NCBI GenBank assembly: GCA_029261835.1
Contig: JAJDAO010000003.1
Span: forward strand, 339,444 to 403,443
Reading direction: 5' to 3'
DNA length: 64,000 nucleotides
Source: Deltaproteobacteria bacterium
Lineage (GTDB): Bacteria; Myxococcota_A; UBA9160; UBA4427
Each line of letters starts with the position of its first letter. Position 1 is the stretch's first letter. Made by a program: the position numbers and the translations under genes. Shown piece by piece: positions 16,063 to 25,220 of the stretch. Below the pieces are notes generated by a model. That model was given only the letters and a program-made list of their open reading frames with translations. It did not search any database and had not been told where the DNA came from.

Positions 16063-18135
16063 ATGCAGAATGTTGAAGCCGATCACACCCGCAACTTCGC
16101 GATCATCGGACACTCCGGCGACGGCAAGACGTCCCTGGGCGAGGCAATCATCCACCGCGCCGGTGCCACGGCTGAGCTCGGCCGGGTTGACGACGGGACC
16201 TCGGTTCTGAACTACCTGCCCGAAGAGCGCACGGGGCACCACACCGCTTCGATCACCTCGCATGTATACGCCTTCGATTGGGAGGGGCAGCACATCACGC
16301 TGGTCGACACACCCGGCGATGCGAATTTTCAGGGTGACGGCGAGGTCGCGATCCAGGCCCTCGACGCAGCCATCCTGCTGGTGGATGCAGTCGATGGCGC
16401 GAAGTCCGGCACGCAACGCACACTGGGTACGGCGGCCGATCTCGAACTGCCCGTATTGGCCTTCGTGAACGGACTGGACCGGGAGCGCGCCAACCTGGAG
16501 GCGGCGGTCGCCTCCCTGCGCGAGATGGACTTGTCCCCGGCCCTGCTCTCGTTGCCCGTTGGAAGCGGCGCGGATCTTTCGGGCGTGATCGACCTGCTGC
16601 GCATGAAGGTCGTGTCCGCCGACGGGAAGCTCAGAGACATTCCAGCCGAACTGCAGGAGCAGGCGGAGAGCCAGCGAGAGCAGCTCGTCGAGTCCATTGC
16701 CGAGTGCGAAGACGAGCTGCTCGAGAAGTACCTCGAAGAGGGCGAACTGGGCGAGGACGAAGTGTTGCAGGGCCTCGTGACCGGCGTGCGACAGCGTCAG
16801 ATCATGCCGGTTCTGTGCGGCTCGGCGACCAGCGAAGTCGGCGTCGATCTCGCGTTGCGCGAGCTGGTCGAGCTGCTTCCCTCCGCTGCCGATCGCGGTG
16901 CCTGGCGGGCGAGCGAGGTGGAGGGTGAGGCCGAGATAGAGATCGAGCCGACAGCCGACGCGCGGCTCTCCGCCGTGATCTTCAAGACCGTCATCGATCG
17001 CTACGCTGGCACGCTTTCGGTGATGCGCGTGGTATCGGGCAAGTTGGCGCACGACTCCAGTGTCCTCAATGCGACGCGGGGCAAGAAGACACGCGTCGGC
17101 AAGCTCTTCCTGCTGCGAGGCGAGGAGCATGTGGATGCTTCAGAGGCGGGCCCCGGCGATGTGGTGGCCGTTGCCAAGGTCAAGGATGTCCACACCGGCG
17201 ACGTCATCACCTGTGAGAAAGACGGCGTACGGCTGCCGGAGCCGCGCAAGCCGGAGGGCGTCATCTCATACGCGGTTGCGGCGGCCGACAAGTCGGAGGA
17301 GGACAAGGTCTTCAGTTCACTGGCCCGACTGGCTGAAGAGGATCCGGCGCTTCACATCGGCCGCGAGCCCAGCACCGGTGAGTTCCTTCTCACCGGCATG
17401 GGGGAGCTCCATATCCGCACGACTGCGCAGAAGCTCAACCGCATGTTCAACGTAGACATGAAGCTCAAGACGCCCAAGGTGCCGTACCGTGAGACGGTGA
17501 CGAAGCGGGTCGAGCACGTCGAGGGCAAGCTCAAGAAGCAGACGGGTGGCGCCGGCATGTTCGGCGTTTGTTACATCAACCTCGAGCCGCTTCCCCGCAC
17601 AGCGGGCTTCGAGTTCGAAAACAAGATCGTCGGTGGCTCGATCCCACGCGGTCTGATTCCCGCGGTCGAGAAGGGTGTCATCGAGTCCTGTCAGGCGGGT
17701 CCGCTGGCCGGCTACCCCGTCGTGGACATTCGTGTGCAGTGCGTCGACGGCAAGTACCACTCAGTGGACTCGAATGAGATGGCATTCAAGCTGGCCGGCT
17801 CCTTCGCACTCAAGGCTGCCGTGGAGAAGGCCGGCCCAGTACTACTCGAGCCCTATATGACCGTGGAAATCAGTGTTCCCGACGAGAACGTGGGCGACAT
17901 CATGGGTGACGTCTCCTCGCGGCGTGGTACGGTGCAGACGACCGAGGCACGTGGTCACTCGGCGGTGGTGATTGCGACGGTTCCGATGGCGGAGATGCTC
18001 GAGTACGCCACGACGCTCACGAGCATCACCGGCGGCAAGGGTGAGTTCACCATGCGCTTCTCCCACTACGATCCGGTCGGCGGCAAGCTGGCCGAGAAGA
18101 TCATCGAGGCCTCGAAGGCAGCCAAAGAGAGCTGA
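16063..18135 (+). CDS. elongation factor G-like protein (EF-G paralogue)
   Basis: Five-domain translational GTPase of 690 residues resembling EF-G-2/FusA2-type paralogues rather than housekeeping EF-G. The P-loop is GHSGDGKT (16-23) and the G3 motif DTPGDANF. The guanine-specificity motif NKxD is altered to NGLD (136-139). Domain IV carries the GGAGMFG region and domain V ends with the LTSITGGKGEFTMRFSHYD signature. It is a single gene, not linked to rpsL/rpsG/tuf as fusA would be. Paralogues of this group have weak or specialised roles in ribosome function; the altered G4 motif could lower guanine specificity. Confidence 0.9.
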   Translation: MQNVEADHTRNFAIIGHSGDGKTSLGEAIIHRAGATAELGRVDDGTSVLNYLPEERTGHHTASITSHVYAFDWEGQHITLVDTPGDANFQGDGEVAIQALDAAILLVDAVDGAKSGTQRTLGTAADLELPVLAFVNGLDRERANLEAAVASLREMDLSPALLSLPVGSGADLSGVIDLLRMKVVSADGKLRDIPAELQEQAESQREQLVESIAECEDELLEKYLEEGELGEDEVLQGLVTGVRQRQIMPVLCGSATSEVGVDLALRELVELLPSAADRGAWRASEVEGEAEIEIEPTADARLSAVIFKTVIDRYAGTLSVMRVVSGKLAHDSSVLNATRGKKTRVGKLFLLRGEEHVDASEAGPGDVVAVAKVKDVHTGDVITCEKDGVRLPEPRKPEGVISYAVAAADKSEEDKVFSSLARLAEEDPALHIGREPSTGEFLLTGMGELHIRTTAQKLNRMFNVDMKLKTPKVPYRETVTKRVEHVEGKLKKQTGGAGMFGVCYINLEPLPRTAGFEFENKIVGGSIPRGLIPAVEKGVIESCQAGPLAGYPVVDIRVQCVDGKYHSVDSNEMAFKLAGSFALKAAVEKAGPVLLEPYMTVEISVPDENVGDIMGDVSSRRGTVQTTEARGHSAVVIATVPMAEMLEYATTLTSITGGKGEFTMRFSHYDPVGGKLAEKIIEASKAAKES

Positions 18136-18186
18136 GAGAGCGCTCGCTTTGACACGTCTGCAGACCGAGCCTACTTTGCCGCGACC

Positions 18187-18933
18187 ATGAACTCGATCGA
18201 GGCGGTCTTCTTCGACTTCGGTGGCACGCTCTTCAGCTACCGCGAATTCGCTGGCTCCAGCGGCGGCTTGATTCAGCGCCTGGCCGAACGGCTCGGTGCG
18301 CCGGAGCGGGATGGGGAGCGGTTGGGGCGAGCCTACCAGGTGTGCAGCGGCGAGGCCTTCCGGTTGTTCGCGGGCCAACGGTACTACCTGCACCAGGATG
18401 TCTTCCGTGAAGCGTTTCGACGCTTCGCGTTGAGCATCGACTGCCAGCCGGACGACGCATTCCTCGACTGGGCACATGCTGAGATGCGCGATTGGATGGT
18501 CGCCAGCTTTGCCCTGAGACAGGACTGCAGGGAGGCACTCGCGGCCCTCAAGGAGCAAGGGCTCTACCTCTCGATCGTCTCCAACATCGACGACGATTTC
18601 CTCGAACCGATGATCGAGCGCTGTGGTCTCGCCGATCTGCTCGATGACTGGTCGAGTTCGCAGGAGGCGGAGTCCTGCAAGCCCGATTCGGGCTGCTTCG
18701 AGCTCGCGCTGCGCAAGTCGGGGCGGCAGCCGGAGGAGGTGCTCTTCGTGGGAGACTCACCGGAGCACGACATCGCCGGTGCGAAGCCGCTTGGGATGAA
18801 GACTGCGCTGATCTTCGACGAGGGGATCCAGCCGCCCGGCCAGCTCGGCGGCGTGGCGGAGTCGCTCACGCGACCGGATCACGAGATCAGCAGCCTGAGC
18901 CAGCTCATCCCGATCGTCCACGCCTCGCGCTGA
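18187..18933 (+). CDS. HAD superfamily hydrolase
   Basis: Haloacid dehalogenase-like phosphatase of 248 residues. Motif I is FFDFGGTLF (nucleophile Asp; the usual second Asp is Gly), motif II LSIVSNIDDD, motif III Lys in SCKPDSGCFELAL and motif IV VGDSPEHDIAGAKPLGMKT. The helical cap lies at about residues 20-100. The start ATG is 51 bases after the EF-G paralogue stop and may be co-transcribed with it. Substrate unknown; phosphoglycolate-, sugar- or nucleotide-phosphatase activities are all possible. Confidence 0.88.
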   Translation: MNSIEAVFFDFGGTLFSYREFAGSSGGLIQRLAERLGAPERDGERLGRAYQVCSGEAFRLFAGQRYYLHQDVFREAFRRFALSIDCQPDDAFLDWAHAEMRDWMVASFALRQDCREALAALKEQGLYLSIVSNIDDDFLEPMIERCGLADLLDDWSSSQEAESCKPDSGCFELALRKSGRQPEEVLFVGDSPEHDIAGAKPLGMKTALIFDEGIQPPGQLGGVAESLTRPDHEISSLSQLIPIVHASR

Positions 18934-19117
18934 GCACCCGATCCGTAGGCGAAAGCCCCCATCCGTGTTCTGCCGTGCGACCGGCTCGCCAATTGCTTTG
19001 CGGCGGATGGCCTCAGGGCCCGCCGCGCTCCGCAGGACTTCAAGCACGGGCTCGATCGGGCCGATGCGGTCGGTGGGCTGCTGGAACGGCCGGCCCTTTG
19101 CTCTCCGCGGAGGTCAT

Positions 19118-19978
19118 ATGAAGAATCGGGTCGCTTCCCTCTGTGCGCTGTTGCTCCCGCTGGCGTCGCTCTGCTGTGCCACGGTTGACAGCATCAAGAC
19201 GGAAATCGACGAGTTGAAGGAGCCCGTCAGCGCTCAGTGGGCGTCTGAAGGCTCGAAGGTGGAGCACGACCAGTACCGCCAGACCAGCTCGCTGCGGGCG
19301 CCCTCTCTGAAGAAGAAGATCGGCAAGAAGGGGGCCTACTACCGCGCCCATTTGCGAGGCGTGGTGGGGAAGAACGGTGCAGAGAGTTTTCGGCTCTACG
19401 TTGCCACCCATCTTCGGGGCCACTGGCACAATCTCAACTCAGCCTTGGATCAAGACCGTATTCCGCTTGTCGTGAGCAAGGTGGCCCGCAAGAAGCAGTG
19501 CGACGAAAAGGACTGCAGCTACTACGAGCATTTCTCTGTTCCCTTGACGAAAGAGTACCTCGAGACCCGACAGCGAAGCGGTGTCACGCTGGTCGTCTCG
19601 GGGCCGAACGACGAAGTGACGGTGGTGGTCCCAGCCGCCTACGTGGAGGGCTTTCTGAACCGATTCGGCAGCGAGCTGGCGGCGCGAGGCGGCACTGAGG
19701 AATCACCGCATCGGGCGGCGAAGCTCTCCTACTGCGAAGCGAAGTACGGCTCTGATGAGCAGGCACTTCGCTTTTGTAGGGAACAGGCCAGGGCCTCCTA
19801 CGAGCGGCTGCGGCCGGCAGTGACGCGAGCCAAAGCAGACTCGTTTACGGCAGAGGCCAAGCTCTTGGAGGGCTGCATGCGGCGGCACAACGGCAGTTTG
19901 GGGATCGACTGGATGCTGGTGGAGCACTGCTACGGAAAGGGGACGTCTCCGTCGCAGCACGGGCCGGCATCTCGTTGA
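19118..19978 (+). CDS. hypothetical lipoprotein
   Basis: A 286-residue protein starting MKNRVASLCALLLPLASLCC, a lipoprotein signal whose Cys is at residue 19 or 20. GCGGAGG 4 bases before the ATG sets the start; the frame is open upstream without support. The mature protein is hydrophilic and Lys/Arg-rich. It has a CDEKDCSYYEHF segment that could form a disulfide and a beta-rich middle (YRAHLRGVVGKN, GVTLVVSGPNDEVTVVV). I recognise no family. It precedes a second lipoprotein gene on the same strand by 36 bases, so they probably form an operon. Confidence 0.75.
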   Translation: MKNRVASLCALLLPLASLCCATVDSIKTEIDELKEPVSAQWASEGSKVEHDQYRQTSSLRAPSLKKKIGKKGAYYRAHLRGVVGKNGAESFRLYVATHLRGHWHNLNSALDQDRIPLVVSKVARKKQCDEKDCSYYEHFSVPLTKEYLETRQRSGVTLVVSGPNDEVTVVVPAAYVEGFLNRFGSELAARGGTEESPHRAAKLSYCEAKYGSDEQALRFCREQARASYERLRPAVTRAKADSFTAEAKLLEGCMRRHNGSLGIDWMLVEHCYGKGTSPSQHGPASR

Positions 19979-20014
19979 GTGCCGGCCGGCTGAGGCGGGC
20001 CATGGGGGACAGGC

Positions 20015-20728
20015 ATGATGAGCAAGATCCATCGACATCGTAGACGCGCAATCATGAGTCGAATGCTGTGCTCGCTGGCATGGCTCGCACTGGTGTCGGG
20101 TCTGGTCGGCTGCCAGTCGCCGCCGCCACTGAGCCTCGTCGAGCAAGCCGAGGCCGCCTACACGCGCGGCGCCTACAAGCAGGCGGACGAAATCTATGGC
20201 CGGGCGCTGGTCGAAGCGCCCGGCAGTGGTCGGGCCCTGCACGGACGAGCTCGCGTCGCATTGGCGCTGCGTGATCCCGAGTCGGCCCTGCGTCTCTACG
20301 GTGAACTCGCCAAGCTGGATCGTCGCTACTTCGCGAGCGTTACGCGTGACGACTACGCGCTGACGTTGCTCGAGGCCGGTCGAGCCCGCCTGGCAGCAGG
20401 CAAGCTGGCGGGCTCCATCCAGGCCCTGCGGGTCTTGCAGCGGGTGAAGCCGCAGCAGAAGGGACTCGCGGGTGAACTGAGCCGTGCGCTCACCACGCAC
20501 GGAGAAAAGCTCGCGATGCACGGAAAACGGGACGAGGCGATGAAGTACTTCAAGGAGGCAATAGAGCTGACCCCTAACTCGCCTGCCCCCTATGTGGGTG
20601 CCGCTGAGATTCTCCTGGCGAGCGGTCGTAAGAAGGAGGCGCTGTCCCTGCTGACCGCCGGGCGTAGATACAGCCCGTCGGACGGCCGGCTGCGGGCGCT
20701 GGCCGTTGAGGCCATGGGCGTCTACTGA
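20015..20728 (+). CDS. TPR-repeat lipoprotein
   Basis: Protein of 237 residues with a basic N-region, hydrophobic core and lipobox SGLVGC, then tetratricopeptide repeats. One begins near VEQAEAAYTRGAYKQADEIY, and another near GKRDEAMKYFKEAIELTPNS. A later in-frame ATG (MSRMLCSL) could also be the start; I keep the first because GGGGGACAGG precedes it. TPR lipoproteins act as scaffolds in outer-membrane assembly, pilus or secretion systems. The context (a second lipoprotein upstream, a permease downstream) does not say which. Confidence 0.8.
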   Translation: MMSKIHRHRRRAIMSRMLCSLAWLALVSGLVGCQSPPPLSLVEQAEAAYTRGAYKQADEIYGRALVEAPGSGRALHGRARVALALRDPESALRLYGELAKLDRRYFASVTRDDYALTLLEAGRARLAAGKLAGSIQALRVLQRVKPQQKGLAGELSRALTTHGEKLAMHGKRDEAMKYFKEAIELTPNSPAPYVGAAEILLASGRKKEALSLLTAGRRYSPSDGRLRALAVEAMGVY

Positions 20729-20877
20729 GCAGATCGCGCGGCCGCCGCTCCGGCGGCTGTTCTCCTTGTGGAGCGGGGCCGGCACCGGTGGCAGACTTCC
20801 CGCAGCGACACGCCTATCATTCGCCGCGTACCGGCTTCGGCTCCTGAGATGATCCCGTGCGGCCGGGAGAGAGCGAG

Positions 20878-21915
20878 ATGTCGATGGAGAACCGAATTCA
20901 GGCGGCGAGTCTCGCGATCTTGTCGAGCGTTGCGGTCGGCGGCGCGCTCTACTGGCTGCAGCCCGTACTGATTCCCTTCGTGCTCGCCGTCTTCGTCGCC
21001 CTTGGCCTGTCACCTCTGGTCGACTTCCAGACGCGTGTTCTCAGGTTTCCGCGGGCGTTGGCGTTGCTCGCGACCCTGGTCCTGGTCGTGATCCTGTTCA
21101 TCCTGATCGCCATGATCGTCTCTGCCTCGGTCAACCAGCTCGCCGCGAACGCCGGGATCTACGAGGGGCAACTCAGCCTGATGCTGGAGCGTCTCTCGTC
21201 GCGCTTGCCCGGGGAGCTGGTGGCTCTGCTTCCCGAGGCCGAGATCGAGACACTGAGCCAGATTCCCGCCAGCTCCGTTGGTAACTTGCTCGCTCAGACG
21301 ACGAACGCGATTCTGGGCATTCTGTCCCAGGGCTTCGTCGTCTTCGTCTTCGTGGTGTTCCTGCTGATCGGCGGAGGGCAATGGAGTCGTCAGGAGGAGG
21401 GGACAATGGGCGAGATCGTGGCGCGGGTCAGACGCTATCTCGTCGTCAGCGGCGTCATCTCCGTCACCACGGGCGTGCTGGTATGCCTCGCCCTGATGCT
21501 GCTGAATGTCCCGCTCGCGATGGTGTTCGGGCTCTTGGCCTTTCTGCTGAACTTCATACCCACGGTCGGATCGATCATCGCCACGCTGCTCCCGCTGCCG
21601 GTCGTGATCATCAGCCCGGACATCTCGCCCACGGTCGCGCTGCTCGCCATCGCGATCCCAGGCCTGATCCAGCTACTGATCGGCAATATCGTGACGCCAA
21701 AGGTGCTCGGCGACTCGCTCGATCTGCACCCGGTTGTGATTCTGATGGCGCTGATCTTCTGGGGCATGCTCTGGGGAATCGTCGGCATGCTGCTCGCAAC
21801 GCCCATCACCGCCGTCCTGAAGATCCTCCTCGAGAAGTTCCCGTCATCCCGACCCCTCGCCGAACTGCTGGCCGGGCGTCTCACTGGGCTGCTGGTCGAC
21901 GACGAGCCGGTCTGA
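20878..21915 (+). CDS. AI-2E family transporter
   Basis: Inner-membrane permease of the AI-2E (PerM/TqsA/YdiK) family, 345 residues, about eight membrane helices. An N-terminal pair is followed by a soluble segment (about 90-140). The C-terminal family signature runs through LLNFIPTVGSIIATLLP, IPGLIQLLIGNIVTPKVLG and the final ILMALIFWGMLWGIVGMLLA. GGGAGAG precedes the ATG. Members export autoinducer-2 or act as Na+/H+ antiporters, and the substrate cannot be assigned here. Confidence 0.92.
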   Translation: MSMENRIQAASLAILSSVAVGGALYWLQPVLIPFVLAVFVALGLSPLVDFQTRVLRFPRALALLATLVLVVILFILIAMIVSASVNQLAANAGIYEGQLSLMLERLSSRLPGELVALLPEAEIETLSQIPASSVGNLLAQTTNAILGILSQGFVVFVFVVFLLIGGGQWSRQEEGTMGEIVARVRRYLVVSGVISVTTGVLVCLALMLLNVPLAMVFGLLAFLLNFIPTVGSIIATLLPLPVVIISPDISPTVALLAIAIPGLIQLLIGNIVTPKVLGDSLDLHPVVILMALIFWGMLWGIVGMLLATPITAVLKILLEKFPSSRPLAELLAGRLTGLLVDDEPV

Positions 21916-22030
21916 GCCTTCTGCCCCGGGCCGTCGCTTCAGATCGACATCCCTGTCTTCCGCAGTCCTCGGGAGTTCCTTAGCCTCTTCACCGCCGCTG
22001 TGTGACCGGCGACGGCGGGGGGGGAATCAG

Positions 22031-24424
22031 ATGGCCGACCGAGAGAGCGAGCGGGACAAGCGGCGCGGCAGTAGCGAGCGGGCTTCGGGATTGCTTGAGC
22101 GTATGACGCTGCGCGAGAAGGTTGCCCAGCTCGGCGGTGTCTGGGCGGCATCGATCATCGAGGGTGACCATTTCAGCGAGGCGAGCGCAAAGCAAGAGCT
22201 CGCGCACGGGACGGGTCACGTGACTCGCATCGGCGCCTCGACGTTGCTTCGACCGCGGCAGAGCGCGGAGGTCGTCAACGGCATCCAGCGCTACTTGCTG
22301 GAGAATACGCGGCTCGGCATTCCGGCCATCATTCACGAGGAGAGCTGCGCGGGTTATCTGGCGCGTGATGCGACGCAGTTTCCTCAGGCCATCGGCCTGG
22401 CGAGTACCTGGCAGCCCGAGCTCATCGAGCGCGTGGGGCAGGTCATCCGCGAGCAGATGCGGGCGGTGGGTGCGCGACAGACGCTGGCCCCGGTGCTCGA
22501 CATCGCACGAGATCCGCGCTGGGGTCGGGTCGAAGAGACCTTCGGTGAGGATCCCCACCTGGCGTCACGCATGGGCGTGGCCTACGTGCGCGGTGTCCAG
22601 GGCGATTCACTGGCTGAGGGCGTGGCCGCCACGGCGAAGCACTTCATGGGCTACGGCGCCTCCGAGGCGGGGCTCAACTGGGCACCCACTCAGCTACCGC
22701 GACGCGAGCTGCTCGAGCGGATTCTGCCCCCCTTCGAGGCCGCGATTCGGGAGGCGGATCTCGCCTCGCTGATGAATGGCTACCAGGAGATCGACGGCAT
22801 CCCCTGCGGCGCATCGCGCTGGCTGCTCGACGAGTTGCTGCGCGGCGAACTCGGCTTCGACGGCGTCGTGGTCGCCGACTACTTCACCGTGAGCTGCCTG
22901 CTCAGCTATCACCGCGTGGCGGCCGACAAGGCCGAGGCTGCCGCCCGCTGCCTCGAAGCGGGGCTCGATGTGGAGCTGCCCATGCTGGATTGCTACGGCG
23001 AGCCGCTGCTGCAGGCCATCGAGAGCGGGCGAATCGACCCGGAATTCGTGGACCGCTCGGTGGAGCGGGTGCTGCGGCTGAAGTTCGAGCTCGGACTCTT
23101 CGAGAATCCGTACGTCGACGCTGATGCGGCGCCGGCCGTCTTCGATACTCGAGAGCAGCGCGAGCTGGCCCGGCAAGTGGCGCGCAAGTCCATCGTATTG
23201 CTCAAGAACGAAGGCGGGCTCCTACCACTCGATCGTTCGGTGGCTCGCCTCGCTCTGATCGGACCGAGTGGTGAGAGCATTCGTCTGCTGCAGGGCGACT
23301 ATTCGTATCCCACGCATCTCGAGATCATATTCGGCCCCGTGCGCGAGGGCGAAGAGGAGGCGGCGAAGAGCGAAGACACGCGCTCCGAACTCCTGCCCGG
23401 GCAGAGGGCGGACAATCGAGACCTGCTGGCGTGCTTCCCGCCCACGGTCAGCGTGCTCGCCGGAATTCGCGCAGCTGTTTCGCCCGAGACGCGCGTAGAG
23501 GTGGCGCGGGGCTGCGACATCGATTCCAGCTCGACGGAGGAGTTTGGTGAGGCCGTGGCGCTGGCGAGTGCCTGCGACGTGGCCGTGGTCGCGGTCGGTG
23601 GTAGGTCGGGCCTGATCAGGGGGTGCACCAGTGGGGAGGCCAATGACCGCGCGAACATCGGCCTGCCGGGCGTGCAGGCTGAGTTGATTCGCGCGATCGC
23701 CGCCAGCGGTACGCCCACCGTCGTGGTCTTGATCAATGGCCGTCCTCTGGCGCTGGCAGACTTCTTCGACGACGTGCCGGCCATCTTGGAGGCCTGGCTA
23801 CCGGGCGAGGAGGGGGGAAATGCGTTGGCAGACATTCTCTTCGGTGCGGAGTCCCCCGCCGGCCGCCTGCCCGTGACGCTGCCGCGCACCGCAGGGCAGC
23901 TCCCGCTCTACTACAATCACAAGCCGTCGGGCGGGCGCAGCCAGTTTCACGGCGACTACGCGGATCTCTCATGCCAGCCGCTGCTGCCATTTGGCCACGG
24001 CCTCAGCTACACGCGTTTCGAGTACTCGAATCTGGTGCTCTCCGACAGCGAAGTCGTCGCGGACGATCGCCTGACCATCTCGGCACAGATCCGCAATGCG
24101 GGTGGTCGTGCCGCGGACGAGGTCGTACAGCTCTACGTGAACGACCGCGTGGCGAGCGTGACGCGTCCCGTCAAGCAGCTCGAGGGTTTCGTCCGCATCA
24201 CGCTCGAGCCCGGGGAGAGCCGCCGGGTGATCTTCCGGCTGGACATGAGGCGTCTCGCGTTCTACGACTGTGACATGCGCTACCGGGTGGAGCCGGGTGA
24301 AATCGCCGTGATGCTCGGCAGCTCATCCGAGGACATTCGACTGGAGGGAGTCGTCGCGCTGGTGGGCGAGGCGTGTGAAGTACGCCGAGCCGACATCGCG
24401 CCGACCCAAGTCGAGCTGGAGTGA
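22031..24424 (+). CDS. glycoside hydrolase family 3 (beta-glucosidase/xylosidase type)
   Basis: GH3 enzyme of 797 residues with the three usual parts: an N-terminal TIM barrel, a middle alpha/beta sandwich and a C-terminal fibronectin-III-like domain. The nucleophile is Asp283 in GVVVADYF. ARDPRWGRVEETFGEDP and AKHFMGYG are the substrate-site signatures. There is no signal peptide, so it is likely cytoplasmic and acts on imported oligosaccharides. The gene is 6 bases upstream of the EthD gene. Beta-glucosidase and beta-xylosidase are equally plausible. Confidence 0.92.
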   Translation: MADRESERDKRRGSSERASGLLERMTLREKVAQLGGVWAASIIEGDHFSEASAKQELAHGTGHVTRIGASTLLRPRQSAEVVNGIQRYLLENTRLGIPAIIHEESCAGYLARDATQFPQAIGLASTWQPELIERVGQVIREQMRAVGARQTLAPVLDIARDPRWGRVEETFGEDPHLASRMGVAYVRGVQGDSLAEGVAATAKHFMGYGASEAGLNWAPTQLPRRELLERILPPFEAAIREADLASLMNGYQEIDGIPCGASRWLLDELLRGELGFDGVVVADYFTVSCLLSYHRVAADKAEAAARCLEAGLDVELPMLDCYGEPLLQAIESGRIDPEFVDRSVERVLRLKFELGLFENPYVDADAAPAVFDTREQRELARQVARKSIVLLKNEGGLLPLDRSVARLALIGPSGESIRLLQGDYSYPTHLEIIFGPVREGEEEAAKSEDTRSELLPGQRADNRDLLACFPPTVSVLAGIRAAVSPETRVEVARGCDIDSSSTEEFGEAVALASACDVAVVAVGGRSGLIRGCTSGEANDRANIGLPGVQAELIRAIAASGTPTVVVLINGRPLALADFFDDVPAILEAWLPGEEGGNALADILFGAESPAGRLPVTLPRTAGQLPLYYNHKPSGGRSQFHGDYADLSCQPLLPFGHGLSYTRFEYSNLVLSDSEVVADDRLTISAQIRNAGGRAADEVVQLYVNDRVASVTRPVKQLEGFVRITLEPGESRRVIFRLDMRRLAFYDCDMRYRVEPGEIAVMLGSSSEDIRLEGVVALVGEACEVRRADIAPTQVELE

Positions 24425-24430
24425 GCAACG

Positions 24431-25147
24431 GTGATTGAGCTGATCTGCTTCGTGAGGCGCAAGTCGGGGATGAATCCGACGGCGTTTCACCAACACTGGC
24501 TCGAGTGTCACGGGCCGCTGATTCGTGACACGCCCGAGCTGGCCAGGCACATCGTGCGCTACGAGCAGAACCACCGGCTGGCCCTCGACTATGAGCGCGA
24601 GGATGGAAAGGGCTTCGACGGGGCCACCGTGCAGTGGTTTCGCTCGATGACAGACTTCGTCGACTTCTGTCGCGAGGACGCCTATCGCGAGCTGGTCGCG
24701 CCCGACGAGGCCAGCTTCCTGGATCGCTCCGCGTTCGGGCTGATCTTTGCAGGCGAGCCGGAAGTGATGATTCCGTCGCCGGCCGATCCGGACGCCGCCG
24801 GGGTCAAGCTCTTGTGCTTGCTGCGGCGAATCGAGAGCCGCAGCAGCGAGAGCTTCCAGCGCCATTGGAGACTGCATCACGGCCCGATCATGCGCGACAC
24901 GCCGGCGCTGGCGCGACACCTGCTCGGTTATCTGCAGCACCATCGCTTGTCTTCCGACTACGCTCGCGACTCCGGCGCGGGTTACGACGGCATGACCGAG
25001 CTGTGGCTCCCAGACATGTCGGCCTTCGAAGCCCTCGTGAACGAATCCGCCTATGCGGAGAATGTGGTGCCGGACGAGGACGTGCTACTTGACCGCACCG
25101 ACACTCAGTATCTGTTGAGTGGTCCGGCGGACGTGATCATCGGTTGA
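24431..25147 (+). CDS. tandem EthD-domain protein
   Basis: Protein of 238 residues made of two EthD (dimeric ferredoxin-like) domains. Both copies carry the same signature: FHQHWLECHGPLIRDTPELA in the first and FQRHWRLHHGPIMRDTPALA in the second. Both continue with ARH..Y.Q.HRL and end in a (V)PDE...LDR segment. The duplication probably makes an internal pseudo-dimer. The start is GTG, 6 bases after the GH3 stop, so the genes are coupled. EthD-like proteins assist oxidative or dehydratase steps in ether, aromatic or polyketide metabolism; the exact reaction here is unknown. Confidence 0.85.
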   Translation: MIELICFVRRKSGMNPTAFHQHWLECHGPLIRDTPELARHIVRYEQNHRLALDYEREDGKGFDGATVQWFRSMTDFVDFCREDAYRELVAPDEASFLDRSAFGLIFAGEPEVMIPSPADPDAAGVKLLCLLRRIESRSSESFQRHWRLHHGPIMRDTPALARHLLGYLQHHRLSSDYARDSGAGYDGMTELWLPDMSAFEALVNESAYAENVVPDEDVLLDRTDTQYLLSGPADVIIG

Positions 25148-25220
25148 GACGCCGCCCGCCGCCCTTTCCATGTCCACGCCGCATCCGTCGTATCTCTGAC
25201 GACGGGTTGAGAGAGTCCAC

